64,000 bases of DNA from assembly GCA_934167495.1 (NCBI GenBank), contig CAKPKP010000004.1, forward strand, positions 62,001 through 126,000. Reading direction: 5' to 3'. The notes beneath the pieces are model-generated. The model saw nothing but the letters and a program-made list of their open reading frames with translations. It had not been told where the DNA came from and ran no database searches. Source of the stretch: an uncultured Clostridia bacterium. Its GTDB lineage: Bacteria; Bacillota; Clostridia; TANB77; CAG-508. This document shows, in pieces, positions 63,082 through 64,000 of this stretch. The translations under genes and the position numbers were made by a program. How positions within the stretch are numbered: the first letter of the stretch is position 1; the number at the start of each line of letters is the position of its first letter.

Positions 63082-63267
63082 TCAAATACCTATATGTGTT
63101 AAATTGTATTCTTGTAAAATTTTTTGTTTTAACTCTTTATATTTATCTTTTTTAATTAAATTTGCATCAAAAGTTTTGTTTAATATTGCTATTTTAACAC
63201 TACAATTAAAGATATTTTCATTTAATTTAATATTTTTCGTATTATCAAAATTGATTTCGTATAACAT
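63082..63267 (-). CDS. Small protein upstream of the recombinase
   Basis: A 61-residue charged protein starting MLYEINFDNTKNIKLNENIF. A strong Shine-Dalgarno (GAGGAGAAGG) lies about 5 nt before the ATG, and the recombinase gene follows after 67 nt in the same direction, so it is probably expressed. I do not recognise a family. Small proteins next to large serine recombinases are sometimes directionality factors, but nothing in the sequence proves that. Confidence 0.65.
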   Translation of the reverse strand: MLYEINFDNTKNIKLNENIFNCSVKIAILNKTFDANLIKKDKYKELKQKILQEYNLTHIGI

Positions 63268-63365
63268 AAAAATCCTTCTCCTCTTAGTTACGCATACTTT
63301 ATCTGTAATCTCTAAAGCTCAACAGCTAAAGCATCCTTGCTTGAATTAAATTTCAAAAAAGGCAA

Positions 63366-63400
63366 CAGAAAAAGCCAGCCGCGCTAGCTTCGACTGACTT
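63366..63400 (-). terminator. Rho-independent terminator on the minus strand
   Basis: Minus strand AGTCAGTCG / CGGCTGGCT (9 bp with G-U pairs) followed by TTTTTCTGTT. It would stop transcription arriving from the DUF1016 side before the recombinase unit. Confidence 0.7.
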
Positions 63401-63510
63401 ACTTTACATTTTTTGATAATACGATTATATTATTATGTTTTTCTAAAATCAATTCCGTTTTATTTCCCTTTTTTCTATTAAATTTTTGATTCTTACTATT
63501 TTATAGTACG

Positions 63511-63527
63511 AGTACACCGAGTGAACT
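63511..63527 (-). repeat. 17-bp palindromic site, copy A
   Basis: Reads AGTACACCGAGTGAACT on the plus strand, inverted relative to copies B and C. The gene-free stretch 63268-63843 holds these three sites, the terminator at 63366 and a small hairpin near 63740; nothing else was recognised. Confidence 0.7.
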
Positions 63528-63594
63528 GAAATAATTATAAATTTTATTTTAGATTTTATTAAATTTTATTTCTTAATTTTTATTTACTGCTTTT

Positions 63595-63611
63595 AGTTCA
63601 CCCGGTGTACT
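63595..63611 (+). repeat. 17-bp palindromic site, copy B
   Basis: AGTTCACCCGGTGTACT, an imperfect palindrome (pairs 1-17 to 8-10 except 4-14). It starts 84 nt after copy A. Confidence 0.7.
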
Positions 63612-63679
63612 AAATTAAACTCTCCTACAAAAATTTATTAGCTTTTTATTATTTTAACGAAGAATAGCGGGTTTGAGCC

Positions 63680-63696
63680 AGTTCACTCGGTGTATT
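63680..63696 (+). repeat. 17-bp palindromic site, copy C
   Basis: AGTTCACTCGGTGTATT, starting 85 nt after copy B and in the same orientation. Confidence 0.65.
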
Positions 63697-63843
63697 TTTA
63701 CATCATTTTTACATCACTTTTTATCTCTTTGATTAATACTAGAAGGCTTGCCCTTCTATGTGTGATTGCATTGCGTTAAGCATGCTTTCCTGCCTTTAGT
63801 TTTTTTCACTTTAATTAGTTTTATATCCACCATATTTATATTA

Positions 63844-64000
63844 TTATTCCTCTAATATTCCATCTACTAATTTTTTCAGTTCCTCTCTGTTTGGTAAGTA
63901 CAATTCATATTTAGACACAAATAAATTACTATCCATCCCATAAGTAGCATATTCTACTAATAATTCATCTTTGTTTCTTGTTAATATTATTCCGATAGGT
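63844..64000 (-). CDS. DUF1016/YhcG PDDEXK nuclease, C-terminal end only
   Basis: The last 51 codons of a minus-strand gene entering from the right edge. The tail reads PIGIILTRNKDELLVEYATYG then SKYELYLPNREELKKLV, matching the conserved end of DUF1016 (YhcG) proteins, which carry a PDDEXK nuclease fold and are common in mobile and defence-related regions. The catalytic residues lie mostly outside the window, so activity cannot be judged. Confidence 0.8.
   Translation of the reverse strand, partial: PIGIILTRNKDELLVEYATYGMDSNLFVSKYELYLPNREELKKLVDGILEE

Noticed and set aside
63740..63800. Terminator of the DUF1016 gene
   Set aside because: The hairpin TAGAAGG/CCTTCTA is not followed by a T-run on the minus strand; the better terminator is at 63366-63400.

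Overview
The window is strongly AT-rich DNA from a Gram-positive, apparently spore-forming anaerobe of the Clostridia type. Support comes from a dipicolinate synthase subunit (dpaA), a sortase with its substrate, a clostripain-family protease, acetate kinase, class III fructose-1,6-bisphosphatase, the non-mevalonate gene dxs, RqcH, TmcAL, and Gram-positive style promoters and Shine-Dalgarno sites. No rRNA, tRNA or CRISPR array was seen.

Layout. 1-12440 (minus strand) is one surface-polysaccharide operon: ugd (cut by the left edge), UDP-glucuronate epimerase, acyltransferase, flippase, polymerase, a double GT4 glycosyltransferase, a GT2, the initiating sugar-phosphate transferase, a DegT aminotransferase and a WbpM/PglF-like dehydratase, with its promoter at 12471-12499. 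An IS1182-type element (12561-14227) and a compositionally foreign gene (14372-15163) follow. 15282-25382 carries membrane transport: a FtsX/ATPase exporter with a divergent TetR gene, a heterodimeric ABC exporter with its MarR regulator, hemolysin III and a DUF368 (PopT-like) protein. 25518-43961 is mostly core metabolism and RNA modification (tgt, queA, rnhA, tmcAL, dprA, folD, uppP, dpaA, rqcH, ackA) plus a sortase/substrate pair. 44072-50469 has a perfect inverted repeat, a foreign-looking SleB-like hydrolase, clostripain, a lipoprotein, lgt and asnB. 50523-60870 holds fbp, a CNNM protein, an LD-carboxypeptidase, dCMP deaminase and a dxs-merR-flavodoxin operon. 61155-64000 is the edge of a mobile region with a serine recombinase and the tail of a DUF1016 nuclease gene.

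Main discovery candidate. Reading both strands by eye, I find only three in-frame CGG codons in genes of host-like composition. All three sit exactly where the reading frame must move +1 (skip the C, read GGN as glycine) to give the conserved protein: asnB (48792), a HExxH metalloprotease (30431) and the last codons of tgt (27802). The only other in-frame CGG codons (three) are in the two compositionally foreign genes. This suggests that CGG is a hungry or unassigned codon acting as a +1 frameshift signal in this organism.

Other notable structure: three 115-bp tandem repeats with 18-bp terminal stems between tmcAL and dprA; a dispersed palindromic repeat family (at least seven copies); inverted repeats related to the IS ends; a perfect MerR-type operator inside the long spacer of the dxs promoter; three evenly spaced 17-bp palindromes beside the recombinase; and a MarR gene that seems to start with ATT.
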